Counted from the stretch's first letter, positions 46,072 through 56,847 are shown. The stretch: 64,000 nucleotides of DNA from Rana temporaria (GCF_905171775.1 NC_053490.1:156556469-156620468); one strand, 5' to 3'. The notes: generated from the sequence alone by a model not told the origin. Numbers and translations: made by a program.

Positions 46072-46680
46072 ATGTTCGATCGTTCGTTGAAATACGAACA
46101 AAACGGGTCGTTCGCGACAAATTCGAGTTACGTTTCACAGACCATAATTCACTGTGGCATCGCTGGCTGATTGGCCAAGCATGCACTATGACCCGCATGC
46201 TTGGCCAATCACAGCTTGCAAAAAACGGAGAGCCATAATTGGCCAAAGCCAGGGTGGCTTTGGCCAATTATGGCTCAGGGGGTTTAGTACACGCCCCACA
46301 CTATAAAAGGCCGCCTGCAGGTCGGCCTTGTGTAGTGTGTTGCGGTGGTTAAGAGAGGACAGAGAGAGTAATTTTTTGCAGGTAGATAGAGCAGGCAGGC
46401 TAGTCAGTTAATGTTACAGTGTGTAGAGGATATATATACATCCCAGTTGTTGTACATATATTTATACACTGTATAGTTTAGCTAGATCAGTTCTTCCTAA
46501 TTTACTGGCAGGCAGGTGATTGTGCTAGCTGCAGTATTCTTACGTGGTTTATTGCCCGTGTCTTCTGTAGTTTGCATCTAAAGCTACTTGGTGTGTACTG
46601 GCCGTGCGTTCTGTAGTTTGCACCTAAAGCTACTTGGTGTGTACTGGCCGTGTGCTCTGTAGTTTGCACCTAAAGATTCA
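46072..46680 (+). repeat. Dispersed repeat R2 (copy 2) with TATA box and 46-bp tandem repeat
   Basis: The first 200 bp match R2 copy 1 (31516-31765). Then come CCAAT-type motifs, a TATAAAAGG at 46302-46310 and a C/G-rich stretch. From about 46570 to 46680 there are about 2.4 copies of a 46-bp unit (gtagtttgcacctaaagc, ttggtgtgtactggccgtg). The layout resembles a promoter-bearing end of a retroelement. Confidence 0.6.
46302..46310 (+). promoter_or_regulatory. TATA-box-like site in repeat R2
   Basis: TATAAAAGG preceded by three CCAAT-like motifs (ggccaatcac near 46203, ggccaaagcc near 46240, ggccaatta near 46262). Suggests a polymerase II promoter of the repeat; no transcript is identified. 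Confidence 0.4.
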
Positions 46681-46782
46681 GGAGCAGTGATTTTAATGAT
46701 GCTTAAAATAAAAAATAGTTTTTTTTTAGTATAGTATGCAGTATAAATAGTATAGTATACAGTATAAATAGCTTGATCTTGT

Positions 46783-46967
46783 GGAAAAAATGTAAAGTGA
46801 TGCACTTGAGGGCTAAAAATATAAATGCAAACTACTCACTAAGGGGTGAACCTCTGGGGAAATCAAGGATGGAGATAGATCTGGGGGTCCTGGTAAAAGA
46901 CAGACTGAGCAATAGCAGGCAATGTCAAGCTGCAGCAAGCTAAGCCAGTAGACTATTAGCTTGCATA
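46783..46967 (+). pseudogene. CR1-like LINE reverse-transcriptase fragment
   Basis: Translation reads KCKVMHLRAKN, NYSLRGEPLGKSRMEIDLG, VLVKDRLSNSRQCQAAAS, stop, ASRLLACI: the KCKVxHxG...EKDLGV...SxQC..AxxKAN stretch of CR1-type LINEs, just upstream in the protein of the part seen at 22951-23109. Interrupted at 46967 by the hAT-like element; it may continue briefly after 48690 (AGIKRGMD-like). Confidence 0.75.
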
Positions 46968-47210
46968 CAGGGTTGGACTGGCCATTGGGACTAACAGGAG
47001 TTTCCTGGTGGGCCGATGGCTCAGTGGGCCAGTTTCAGTGACAGTCTGTCAAATTAATGGCTGCGCTACTCGCTGTAAGTTCAAATGATTTGGTGCCACC
47101 CGAGTGACGTGCCGACAGGCAGAGGGGTTCCCAGAGCAGACAAGGGAGGCCGGAGGATGACGGTGCTGCAGGAACCCGTCCAGGTAACCGGTCAGCCCGG
47201 CACAGCCATT

Positions 47211-48446
47211 GAATACTGTAGATGGCAAAGGATGTGGCGCTAACTAAAATAAATACAAAAAAAAAACATTTTGGTGCTAAAAATTATTCAAACAATATGC
47301 AAAATCCAACATAGCTAAAAGTTAATCAAAAGTGTAGATTAATATTGAAATGTACATAAAAATATTTTCAGCAAAAAAACATATAAACCATGCTTATTAA
47401 AACCATTGGGCCAGATTCAGAAAGGATTTACGACGGCGTATCTCCAGATACACCGTCGTAAGTCCGAATGTGAGGCGTCGTATCTTGGCGCCTGATTCAA
47501 AGAATCAGATACGCCAGAATTTGTCTAAGATATGACTGACGTAAGTCTCGTATCTTAGGTGCATATTTACACTGGCCGCTAGGGGCGCTTCCGTATATTT
47601 CCGTGTCGAATATGCAAATGAGCTAGATACGCCGATTCACGAACGTACTTGCGCCCGGCGTATTAATATAAGCTGTTTACGTAAGGCGTACGACCGGCGT
47701 AACTTTACCCCTCATAAAGCTGGGGTAAGTCATGTTAAGGTATGGACGTCGGAAACGTTGGAACAGCGTCGTATTTTACGTCGTTTGCGTAAGTCGTACG
47801 TGAATGGGGATGGGCATAGGTTACGTTCACGTCGACTAAGCATTGAGCCGGCGTAATTTAGGGAGAACATTTGTTGTGATACTGAGCATGCGCGCGCATG
47901 CGCCGTTCGTTAGGCGCGTCATTTACGTGGGGTCACGATTAATTTCCATACAACACGCCCCCTACCAGCCTACTTTGAATTACGCGGGCTTACGCCGGCC
48001 CATTTACGCTACGCCGCTGCAACTTACGGAGCAAGTGCTTTGTGAATACTGCACTTGCCTGTCTAAGTTGTGGCTGTGTAGCGTAAATAGGATACGCTAC
48101 GCCCGCACAAAGATGCGCCCAGATACGTGAATCTGGCCCATTATATCCAAACTATGTCCATGGTATTAAAGTGCAAAAAGAGTACAAAAAAATGGTTTAT
48201 ATATGATTTTTTTGCTGAAAATATTGTTATGCACTTATTTTTTTGTACATTTCAATATTAATTGACACTTTTGATGAACTTTTAGCTACGTTGGATTTTG
48301 CATATTGTTTGAATCATTGTTTGCACCAAATGGATTTTTTATGTTATTTTAGTTAGCGCCACATCCTTTGCTATATATTCAATTTATCGGTGGGTTTGTG
48401 CTAACCTGTTTGATGTTGCCCATTAGTTGTTTATTTTAAATATATA
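47211..48446. mobile_element. Foldback element D
   Basis: Left arm about 47225-47395 and right arm about 48196-48371 are inverted copies (gcaaaggatgtggcgctaac against its complement; ttttagctatgttgga-like inner text). The outer arm has ggcgctaactaaaataaa, the same edge type as A-C. A right-hand tail follows to about 48446. Candidate short duplication gcacagcc/gcaaagcc. The MITE copy 8 fills the spacer. Confidence 0.7.
47408..48139. mobile_element. PIF/Harbinger-like MITE, copy 8
   Basis: Ends gggccagattcagaaa and (reverse complement) gggccagattcacgta; 3-bp duplication ATT (47405-47407, 48140-48142). Nearly the same subfamily as copy 5. The 95-codon frame at 47843 resembles that in copy 5 but is noncoding. 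Confidence 0.92.
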
Positions 48447-48689
48447 GTGCAAAGCCAGGCTTCGGGCCTACTCCTAGGGGCAGGTGACTGCTAACGGGGG
48501 TTTACCCCTTCACCTGGTCTTCCTTCTGGGTTTGCGTGCTCCTGCTGTGTGGCTAGCTGGGCCGTGATGATGTCACTCTCGTGCAAGTGCACATGATACT
48601 GTTTATATGCTTGTTTGCAAAATTAAAGTGGGCCGGTCTGGATGAAGTCCAGGGCCACTTTTTTGTCCCAGTCCAGCCCTGCTTGCATA

Positions 48690-49021
48690 AAGGGGCATGG
48701 ATGAGCAATGGTGTAGTCGGCTGCTTTCATTGCACTCTCCGCTAAAGATCCTCTCTGTAATCTTTTGGGTGACTGATTATCCTGTACGATTTCTTCATAA
48801 CTTGAACCACAGGATCTGTCTCAACTAGAGGTGCGTCTATAGTGGCTCTCACTCCCCATAGACTTGTGGCTATTGATCACAAGTACCACCCCTGCTCTCT
48901 TAGGTTTTTAACACTAAAGAAGGTCTAAAAATATCTACTTGCCCACCAGGTCTTAATGAAGCAATCTAATTGAAGCCACTTCTATATACTTAAAGTGGTT
49001 CTAACCCTAAAAAAAGATTAT
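48690..49021. other. No clear feature
   Basis: Possible continuation of the CR1-like relic, too decayed to call. Confidence 0.35.
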
Positions 49022-49282
49022 GGGCCAGATTCAGGTAGAATCGCGGCGGCGTAACGTATCGTAGATACGTTACACCGCTGCAATTTTTCATTGCAAGTGC
49101 CTGATTCACCAAGCACTTGCGTGAAAAATTACACCGGCGGCCTCCGGCATAAGCCCGCGTAATTTAAATGGGCGTGTGCCATTTAAATTAGGCGCGCTCC
49201 CGCGCCGGACCTACTGCGCATGCTCCGTTTCGAGTCTGGGAGTCTGAGATACTCTGTCGTATCTCCGCTGTGAATCTGGCCC
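49022..49282. mobile_element. PIF/Harbinger-like MITE, copy 9 (internal deletion)
   Basis: Both ends are intact (gggccagattcaggta; reverse complement gggccagattcacagc) but only 261 bp remain. The left part matches copy 3 up to ctgcgcatgctccgtttcga, then jumps to gtctgggagtctgag near the right end, a simple internal deletion at about 49232. Flanks tat/ttt. Confidence 0.85.
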
Positions 49283-50401
49283 TTTGTTCCTTTAAAGCAT
49301 GTTAAACAGCATAGTGCTTGTGCAGTGTAATTTTTCCTTTTCTATGCTGTAAAAACCTGGTTGTTCCTGTCTGTTCCTGTGTCTTGACCACAGTAATCAT
49401 GGTTACTGATCCCTAATTACCGTGGTCAGTTTACATGACTCCATCATCTGGCTCTCATTGCTGTCAGCTCCTGTGTGTGAGCCACCTCTCCCCTTCTTCA
49501 GTTACTGTATTCTGAGTAACAGTAAACCAGTAAAGTAACCGCTTACAATTACTTCCAGGCCCTCTGCTAGGACGAAATGTACTACACAGTGTCTTTGTTT
49601 TTTTGTTTTTTATTCTCCTTCTGAATCCTTTATTCGACCTCACAGATCTGCAGTCACATGACCGCACAGCAGACGTCAGAGGGGGATCTCAGCCCCTCCC
49701 TCTGTAGTGCATATAAATCGGAGAAGGAAAGCAGTGGGTGGTCATGTGACCACAGAATGAGGAGGTGAGATAAGGTATTTAGCAGAAGAATTTAAAAAAA
49801 CAAAGACACCATACTTTTTTATTAGCAGAGGGGCTGGCAGTAATTGTGAGCACTGCCTTTCCAAACTTTCAGATTATATTTTGATATTGAGTTTATGATG
49901 TGACTTTTGTGCTGGTTGAACAAAGTTTATTGACATTATTCATTGGCTAATACGTGATTTATTTTTTCTTTGTTTTTTATTCAGGTCTGGTTCCATGCTT
50001 ATGAGTCTGTGCATTGCACTGTTCCTCCTGTCTGTCCAAGAGAAGAAACAAATCTCCTGCACTCAAGAGAAGTGCACTGGCAGAAAGTTAATTTATACTG
50101 TAGTCTTTAGCTAATCCTATTTTTGCACTGGCTTTGCTGCCCCCAGGCCAGGGAAACCCACAGGAGATACTGCAAAAACAAGCCTGAAGGTATTCTTGCG
50201 CTTGGGTCTTGATTAGTCGACCAGGCTGTTTCAAGAACACTATGGACTTTGATATGCCTCATTCTTGATGTTGTTTGTGAGTATACAGTACATCTGTTTT
50301 TTACAATAATAAAGCTATATTTTTGCAGTACCTTCTGTATGTCTTTCCCTGGGAGCTGTAATGCCATCTTTCTCCCCTTCTGCATCTTTGTGGTTTGTTT
50401 T
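49283..50401. other. No recognised gene
   Basis: Mixed low-repeat DNA; tracts such as tttgtttttttgttttttattc. A 92-codon minus frame at 50107-50385 has no domain. Confidence 0.4.
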
Positions 50402-50668
50402 AGAGCTGGTTCACACTGGGGCGACTCGTCAGGCGGCTCGGCCGCCTGACGAGTCGCATCCCATTCTATGCAATAGAACCGTTCTAATAGGAGCGACGCA
50501 AGTCGCTCCGACTTAGAAAAAGGTTCTTGTATGACTTCGGGGGCAGCTCAGGGCGATTTGCATTGACTTCTATACAGAAGTCATTTTGCTAATCGCCTCT
50601 GAAGTCGTCTTCAGGACGACTTGCAGAGTCGCCCCCGAAGTCGAGCCGCCGCAGTGTGAACCAGCTCA
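50402..50668. mobile_element. MITE with subterminal hairpin, family M1-like
   Basis: Ends agagctggttcacactgggg and (reverse complement) atgagctggttcacactgcg. A 17-bp perfect stem with a 3-nt loop lies at 50421-50457. The interior has repeated agtcg/cgact words. Similar design to 2981-3262. Confidence 0.75.
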
Positions 50669-51012
50669 TAATTTGGTGCTGTTTTGTATTGTTTTTGTTT
50701 TGTCTTGTTTGAGTTGATTTGGTTTATTTTCATTGTCTTCTACTGTTTAGCTTTGCTTTGTTTTCATTTATAGTTTTAGAATGATCAATTATTTATCTAG
50801 ATATTTAGAACCATCGTCCCTTTGTAGGCAAATTTATACATGGAGTCCAAAATGGATGATGATAGGACTATAAAGGTGCTACTACTAAATCACAGTACAA
50901 ATATTCTATAAACATATATTGTTTATTAAATTAATGCATATAAATAAGTTCAAGAGATACAGTAACTGAAAAATATGCGTGAGCAATACTCTCCAGGTTT
51001 ATGTTCAGCATA

Positions 51013-51048
51013 AATCCTTTAGCATTTTTCGCCATTTGGCTTCTTCAG
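51013..51048 (-). ncRNA. Hammerhead-like core downstream of PLE endonuclease
   Basis: Minus strand: CTGAAGA (51048-51042; position 7 of the core may be any base), short helix GCC-AAAT-GGC, then GAAA (51030-51027) and AATGC. Core bases are intact; stem II is only 3-4 bp and stems I and III are unclear. Position and strand agree with published hammerheads in PLE terminal repeats. Confidence 0.5.
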
Positions 51049-51117
51049 GAACGGATGTGAACATTCTTTTCTATTATATAAATGTAGATAAGAGTTACAA
51101 TGTTACAAATCCATATA

Positions 51118-52099
51118 CAGTGGAACATCGGTTTAAGGCCCCATACACACGAGAGGATTTATCCGCGGATACGGTCCAGCGGACCGTATCCGCGGATAAA
51201 TCCTCTCGAGGATTTCAGCAGATTTCTATGCGATGGCGTGTACACACCATCGCATTGAAATCCGTGCCAAAATCCTCTGGCGATGACGTGTCGCGCCGTC
51301 GCCGCGATTATGACGCGGCGACGGGCGCGACGCTGTCATATAAGGAATTCCACGCATGCGTCAAATCATTACGACGCGTGCGGGGAATCCCTTTGGACGG
51401 ATGGATCCGGTGAGTCTGTACAGACGAGCGGATCCATCCGTGGGATCCGATTCCAGCGGATAGATATTCTGTGCATGTCGACAAATATTTATCTGCTGGA
51501 ATTCGGAAATATCCGCTTATAAATATCCGCCGGAGTGTACACACCATAGAATCTATCCGCTGAAACCCATTCGATGGGATTTATCTGCGGATAGATTCTA
51601 TGGTGTGTACGGGGCCTAAGAGTAACTTGGTTTGAGAGCATTTTGATTTGCGAGCAACTTTTTTTTTTAATTCTGACTCGGTTTGTGAGTGACTCGCAAG
51701 ATGGCAGAATTCAAGCTAAATAGGCCTGCAGTACCTAATTTTGTCTGAGGTATGGAGGGCGCAGAAGCAGAGCAAAGCCAAAAATAGGCCTGCAGTAAGT
51801 CATTTGGCCTGAGGTACGGGGGCGCAGGAGCCAAGAATAGGCGAACATTGGCCTGCAGTACCTCATTTGGCCTGAGGTACAGGGGCGCAGGAAACAAGCC
51901 GAAATGTCCTTGGGCCTTTTCGGACGTTTTCAGCACTCTCTGGCTCCCCCCCACCTCTGGCCGCATTTGGTATTGCATCCCACTGAAGTCAATGCGGAAC
52001 AAATTATTGACTTCAATGGGAAAACTTGTTTGTACTTTGTACTTTGGATTACGAGCATACTCCTGGAACGGAATATGCTCGTAATCTGAGGTTCAACTG
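51118..52099. mobile_element. Tc1/mariner-type MITE with 64-bp tandem repeat
   Basis: TA at 51116-51117 and 52100-52101; ends cagtggaacatcggttta and (reverse complement) cagttgaacctcagattacg. Three copies of a 64-bp unit (ggcctgcagtacctcatttg, cctgaggtacgggggcgcag) at about 51723-51905. An M2 MITE is nested at 51136-51617. The 111-codon minus frame is incidental. Confidence 0.82.
51136..51617. mobile_element. MITE with GGCCCCATACACAC ends, family M2 (copy 3)
   Basis: Ends ggccccatacacacgag and (reverse complement) ggccccgtacacaccat; flanking taag repeats as a possible 4-bp duplication. A 27-bp perfect stem with a 3-nt loop lies at 51151-51207. Words ggataaat/atttatcc recur throughout. Confidence 0.8.
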
Positions 52100-52749
52100 T
52101 ATATCAAACATGTGCTTAAACAAATATAAGAAAAGACAGCAAGAATTCACAAACGTATGTTAATTAGAAAACAGAAGAAATACCTGAGTTGGTCAAGAGA
52201 ACCATTAGAAAAGTTTCTCAGAGCCCTCAAATGATTGGTTCAGAGTTTGATTAGTGTATTCCATGCTGTTTGCTGAGTATCACTTCCTATAGGGGAGCTG
52301 AACAGCGATCCAAATATGATATACCACGAGTGGGAAGTGTATATCTTTAAAAATATGTATGGCCCTTTAACGTTTTTTTAATGCCTACAAACAATGGTAA
52401 ACTGATTAATATAAACATATGGTTAATGTGTCCTTACTAAAGGCTTAATCTAGATAGTTGATAGGTTTAAGTTGTATGAAATGTAGAGGTTAATGCTTAC
52501 ATAAAAGGGTTAATATTTAGAGCAGAGTCTGGGAGCCAGTGCAGTCTTGTATGTTCACAGCTGATCAATGGGAAATCATAATCTCTATATGTGCTTGCTT
52601 CTAAAGCAAGACCCAAACGGTGCCCTGTACGGGGAAGAACCCTGAAGGCGGCAGGAGAAGGGGGGATTAAACAAAAAGAAGTAGGTCCTAGTAAGAACCC
52701 CAGGACACTGCAGCAAGGAGGATGGAGGTGAACCTGTAGATGTGTTCTT

Positions 52750-54205
52750 TTACAAAAAAGTTTTGTAACTGATGCCTTCATTAAGGCCTGGGTATCTGGT
52801 TGCCTGTAGAAGGTATATCCACCTGGCTTCCAACTGAAGTAATCATTTGTCTATATCCCCCCCTCGGTCATGTGTGGGGATATTTTCAAGAGCATAAAAT
52901 CATATCATCTTTAAGTTATGGTTATGATAAAGACCCATATGTCTGCTTATGGGTGTTTCCATTTTGCATTTAGCTATAGCTGACACATGGGCCCAGATTC
53001 TCGTAGAATGGAGTAAATTTGGGCGGGCGTAACATATCTCATTTACGTTACGCTGCCACAAGTTTTTCATGCAAGTGCTTTATTCACAAAACACTTGCGT
53101 GTAAAGTTGCGGCGGCATAAATCACCCGGCGTAAGCCCGCCTAATTCAAATTAGGCGGGTAGGGGTCGTGTTTCATTTAAATGAAGCACGTCCTCACGCC
53201 GAACGAACTGCGCATGCGCCGTCCCTAAAATATCCCGGCGTGTATTGCTCTAAATGACGCCGCAAGGATGTCATTGTTTTCGACGTGAACGTAAATGGCA
53301 TCCAGCACCATTCACGGACGACTTACGCAAACAACGTAAATTTATAAATTTCGACGGCCATACTTAACATTGGTTGCGCCTCATAGACCCAGGGGCAACT
53401 TTAGGCGGGAAAAGCCTAACGTAAACGTTGTAACTTTACTGCGTCGGCCACTAGCCGTATCTAGCTAATTTGCATACTCGACGAGGAAAACGACGGAGGC
53501 GACACCTAGCGGACAAAAAAATAATTGCATTTAAGATCCGACAGCGTAAGAGCCTTACGCCTGTCGGATCTAATGGATATCTATGCGTAGATACGAAGGC
53601 CCAGATTAGGACTTACGACGGCGTACATGGCGTTGCGCTGTCGTAAGCCCTTTGAGAATCTGGGCCATGGTCTCTAATCCTACAGAAAAAGTTTTGCTTG
53701 GTTTTACCCAGGTAGAATGCACCGCAAAGACATTTCATGATATAGACTACTCCTATTGACTGGCATGCAACTGTTTGTTTCAATTTACGCAAGAACTGTT
53801 AGGGAGATCTATAGATTCACCTTGTAATATGTACCGGCAATGATTGCAATTGTTGCATGAGTATGTTCCTGATCTTATTTTTTGGTTGGATTTTTCTGCA
53901 GTATAATGGCTTGACACCATTGTTTTTTATTGAGTGTGATCTCCTGAACGTTATTTTGGGATAGGTTTTGACGCATTTGTTGATTTTATCGTCACCTGTA
54001 AGAAGATGCCAAAACGTGCTGTAAATCTTGCAAATCTTGTGATGTTGTCTGTTGTATCTAGTTACTATTCTAGTAGTTCCTACATTGTATTATTTTCTTG
54101 ATTTATAAATCAAAGCATTCCTGTCTTGTGCCATCACTTTATTGTAGGCTTTTTTCAAGCAAGTTTTGGTATAACCCCGTATTTTAATCGTTGATAGAGC
54201 AAATG
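52750..54205 (-). pseudogene. Penelope-like element C-terminal region with GIY-YIG endonuclease
   Basis: Minus strand: about 115 codons open from 54200, including RGYTKTCLKKAYNKVMAQDR, FWHLLTGDDKINKCV and PKITFRRSHSIKNNGVKPL, the linker after the PLE reverse transcriptase. Two frame changes near 53840-53780 bracket CNNCNHCRYILQGESIDLP. Then VVYIMKCLCGAFYLGKT, the GIY-YIG core, and RIRDH, where the MITE interrupts (duplication ATG). Across it the frame continues VSAIAKCKMETPISRHMGLY, HDRGGDIDK, EARWIYLLQATRYPGLNE and a TAA at 52752-52750. At least two in-frame stops; inactive. Confidence 0.88.
52990..53666. mobile_element. PIF/Harbinger-like MITE, copy 10
   Basis: Ends ggcccagattctcg and (reverse complement) ggcccagattctcaaa; 3-bp duplication ATG (52987-52989, 53667-53669). 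Removing it and one ATG restores the PLE reading frame. Confidence 0.92.
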
Positions 54206-55386
54206 TGCTTTGTTTTGTTCTGTCAAGTCTTGTCCTGTTTTGCTCTATTTGGTTTTTGTTTTGTTGTATTCTTTTTGTGTTGTTGTGCCTCTAATGGTGT
54301 GATGGATGGCATTGGTTTCATGTTCTTGAGGTCCCCCCAGTATGGATGATTCTCTTCTTTTGGGCTCCTGGGCACATGCGCAGACTGCGTGAACGTTACT
54401 GTGCTGATTGTTGTGGGCGTATGGCATTGTTGCGCTCGGCATGTGCACGTTAATGGTTGACACATTTACATTGGGGGATATCTGCACATGTGCAGCTCAT
54501 GGTGACGTCATCACGCCATGACGGTTGGCATGGGGCATCACTGCACTTTGCCTATGCGCTCTATAACAGATGGCAGCATGCATTATTGTTTTCTTGGAGA
54601 CCCTGTTGGGGCATATGTAAGTGACATCTTTAGGGGGGAAGATGTTTTTGACGTTTTTCGTTGTCTTCTACTTATTCTCTTCTGATCTTTAGGGTTGCAT
54701 TTTCCTCACAAACATTAGTATGAACACTGTGTTATGTGGGGCACTCTTATTTGTTATTTTTATTGTAATTTATTCCACTATACCTTTTACCCTGAACTTC
54801 TATGATATTATTTTTGGTTCATATCTATGACCATCCCTGTGGACACTAAATATTTCTCATTTAAGAATGTATTTTTTTTATTTTTTTCACTTTATATAGC
54901 CTGTTATGTCAACTTGGCTGCCCAGGCTAGATCCTTAGGAGCAGTATAGTTTATTTTTATTTTTTAACTGCTATGACTGCACTGCTGGGGCTATGGGTAC
55001 CCTCATTATGGGTTGCTTGTGTGTTTTTCCTCCTCCTAGTTTTTTTCTTTAGTAATATTGGGGTTATGCCCCTTTTTTGTTGATACTTGCTTATAGCCTC
55101 TTTTGTCTGCTTGATCCACCCATATATTTCACTTGCTGTTTGCTGGCTTTGTTGAGTGACTTGTTGTCTCTGCTGGCCCCCTCAATGTCCTATCATGTTA
55201 TCACCTTCCCTTCACAGCTCCAAAAATACTCAGTGGCAGTTCACTTCTCTTTTTTGGCATTTAGAAACTGTTGTTGATCCCTCACCTTGTGATCGGGTTG
55301 GTATGTATGATGCTTTCATAATGTCACATACGATACATATATTTTTCTTCTTTTTGGATATTTCTAACAGACCTGAGGGATGATAG
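54206..55386. other. No recognised gene
   Basis: T-rich DNA. Contains GC-richer stretches with repeated cacatgcgcag, catgtgcacg and cacatgtgcag words, perhaps part of a repeat. No conserved protein text is seen. Confidence 0.4.
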
Positions 55387-55390
55387 TATT

Positions 55391-55494
55391 ATTAAGTGGT
55401 CTTGCATAGCAAGAGCACTTATTGTTATCTCACATATATATTATTAAGTGGTCTTGCATAGCAAGAGCACTTATTGTTATCTCACATATATATT
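55391..55494. repeat. Two copies of a 52-bp direct repeat
   Basis: attaagtggtcttgcatagc at 55391 recurs at 55443 with the following bases identical. Contains the small palindrome tcttgcatagcaaga. Sits at the left edge of the tandem duplication. Confidence 0.9.
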
Positions 55495-56224
55495 ATTATT
55501 CTTATTATAGCCAAATTTGCCACCCTAACTCTTCCCACAGTTTTTACACTACATAAACGAGTAATATATCGAATTGTGCGGATTGTTCCCGATCGGTGGG
55601 CTATTACTGTGTGGAACGTTTCGCCGAATCGTTCGCGAAATATCGTCATTTTTGCGGCAAAATTTTCCCATAGGAATGAATGGGGAGAGCTAGAGTGTGG
55701 GATTTCTAAAAATGAAAAATCATTACATGATTTGCAAACTGCGACCATTCCCTCATTTTCAAGCCGACCTACACAAATCTTATATCAAAACGTTCAGCTA
55801 TCCCTGCTGCCACCAGATGTGTTCACGGCTACGTGATTGATCAAACCGTTTTCACAATATGATAATTTGTTTGCAACCTACGCCATCCATTATTTCAATG
55901 GAAGTCAATGGAGGTCAAGGTTTAGAAAACTAAAATCTGCTTTGGAATTTGTAAACTGCGACTGTGCCTTCAATTTTATTATTTCAGAGACATACTATAC
56001 ATCAAAATGTAGGTCTGGGTCTTGTGATTCGTAAAATATAAAGATATTTGCTGTGCGATTTATAGTTTTTAAAATACAACAATTTGAAGGACAAATATTA
56101 AAAAATAAATCCAGGATCTGAGAATCTGCCTAGAGTGTGTTTGCATATGTTTACATTTGGTTTCCTAGGAGACGCTGAGGTAATTAAAAGTCCTCACAGC
56201 TGTAAGGGGATTATATAGCTCCTC

Positions 56225-56662
56225 CCACACAGTTGTGAGGTGTTTTCTGTGAGGTGAGTTCTGTGAGGTAAATACCTTCATACACACAGCTGTGAGGTAG
56301 CTGTGAGGCGTTTTCTGTGAGGTAAATACCTTCATACACACAGCTGTGAGGTAGCTGTGAGGCGTTTTCTGTGAGGTAAATACCTTCATACACACAGTTG
56401 TGAGGCGTTTTCTGTGAGGTAAATACCTTCATACACACAGCTGTGAGGTAGCTGTGAGGCGTTTTCTGTGAGGTAAATACCTTCATACACACAGTTGTGA
56501 GGTAGTTGTGAGTTGTTTTCTGTGAGGTGTTTTTTTGTGAGGTGAGTTCTGTGAGGTAAATACCTTCATACACACAGTTGTGAGGTAGTTGTGAGGTGAG
56601 GTAAATACCTTCATACACACAGTTGTGAGGTAGTTGTGAGGTGTTTTCTGTGAGGTAAATAC
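56225..56662. repeat. 54-bp tandem array in unit 1
   Basis: About eight variant units built from gttttctgtgaggtaaatac and cttcatacacacagctgtga. Some units are shortened, e.g. lacking the second gtgaggta. Confidence 0.88.
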
Positions 56663-56847
56663 CTTAATTTGAAGGACAAGTATTCAAAAAACATTCCTCA
56701 ATTTCTGCTGTGTTTACAGAGAGCCTGCAAACCAAACAATTGGTTTCCTAGGAAACGCTGAGGAGTTTAATAACACCCCACAAACAGTTGTGAGGTGAGT
56801 TGGCTCCTCCCACACAAGGCTGAGGGAACTTTCCTCTGCTAGCAAGG

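Larger units (their letters stand above)
46968..48681. mobile_element. hAT-like element with nested foldback and MITE
   Basis: Ends cagggttggactgg and (reverse complement) cagggctggactgg; exact 8-bp duplication cttgcata (46960-46967, 48682-48689). The interior holds foldback D and, inside that, Harbinger-like MITE copy 8. Without these it would be only about 480 bp, i.e. nonautonomous. Confidence 0.88.
50790..54205 (-). mobile_element. Penelope-like element (3' half) with nested insertions
   Basis: Minus-strand order: linker and GIY-YIG endonuclease (54205-52750), about 650 bp of 3' sequence, then a hammerhead-like core (51048-51013). Nested later insertions are a Harbinger-like MITE (52990-53666) and a mariner-type MITE (51118-52099) that itself holds an M2 MITE. 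The reverse transcriptase is missing. The 3' limit near 50790 is a guess. Confidence 0.75.

Noticed and set aside
55474..55836. 120-codon frame conserved in the duplicated unit (164-codon counterpart at 58418-58912)
   Set aside because: The copies are a recent duplication, so similarity does not show selection; no known domain. Kept only as a note in the finding on the unit.
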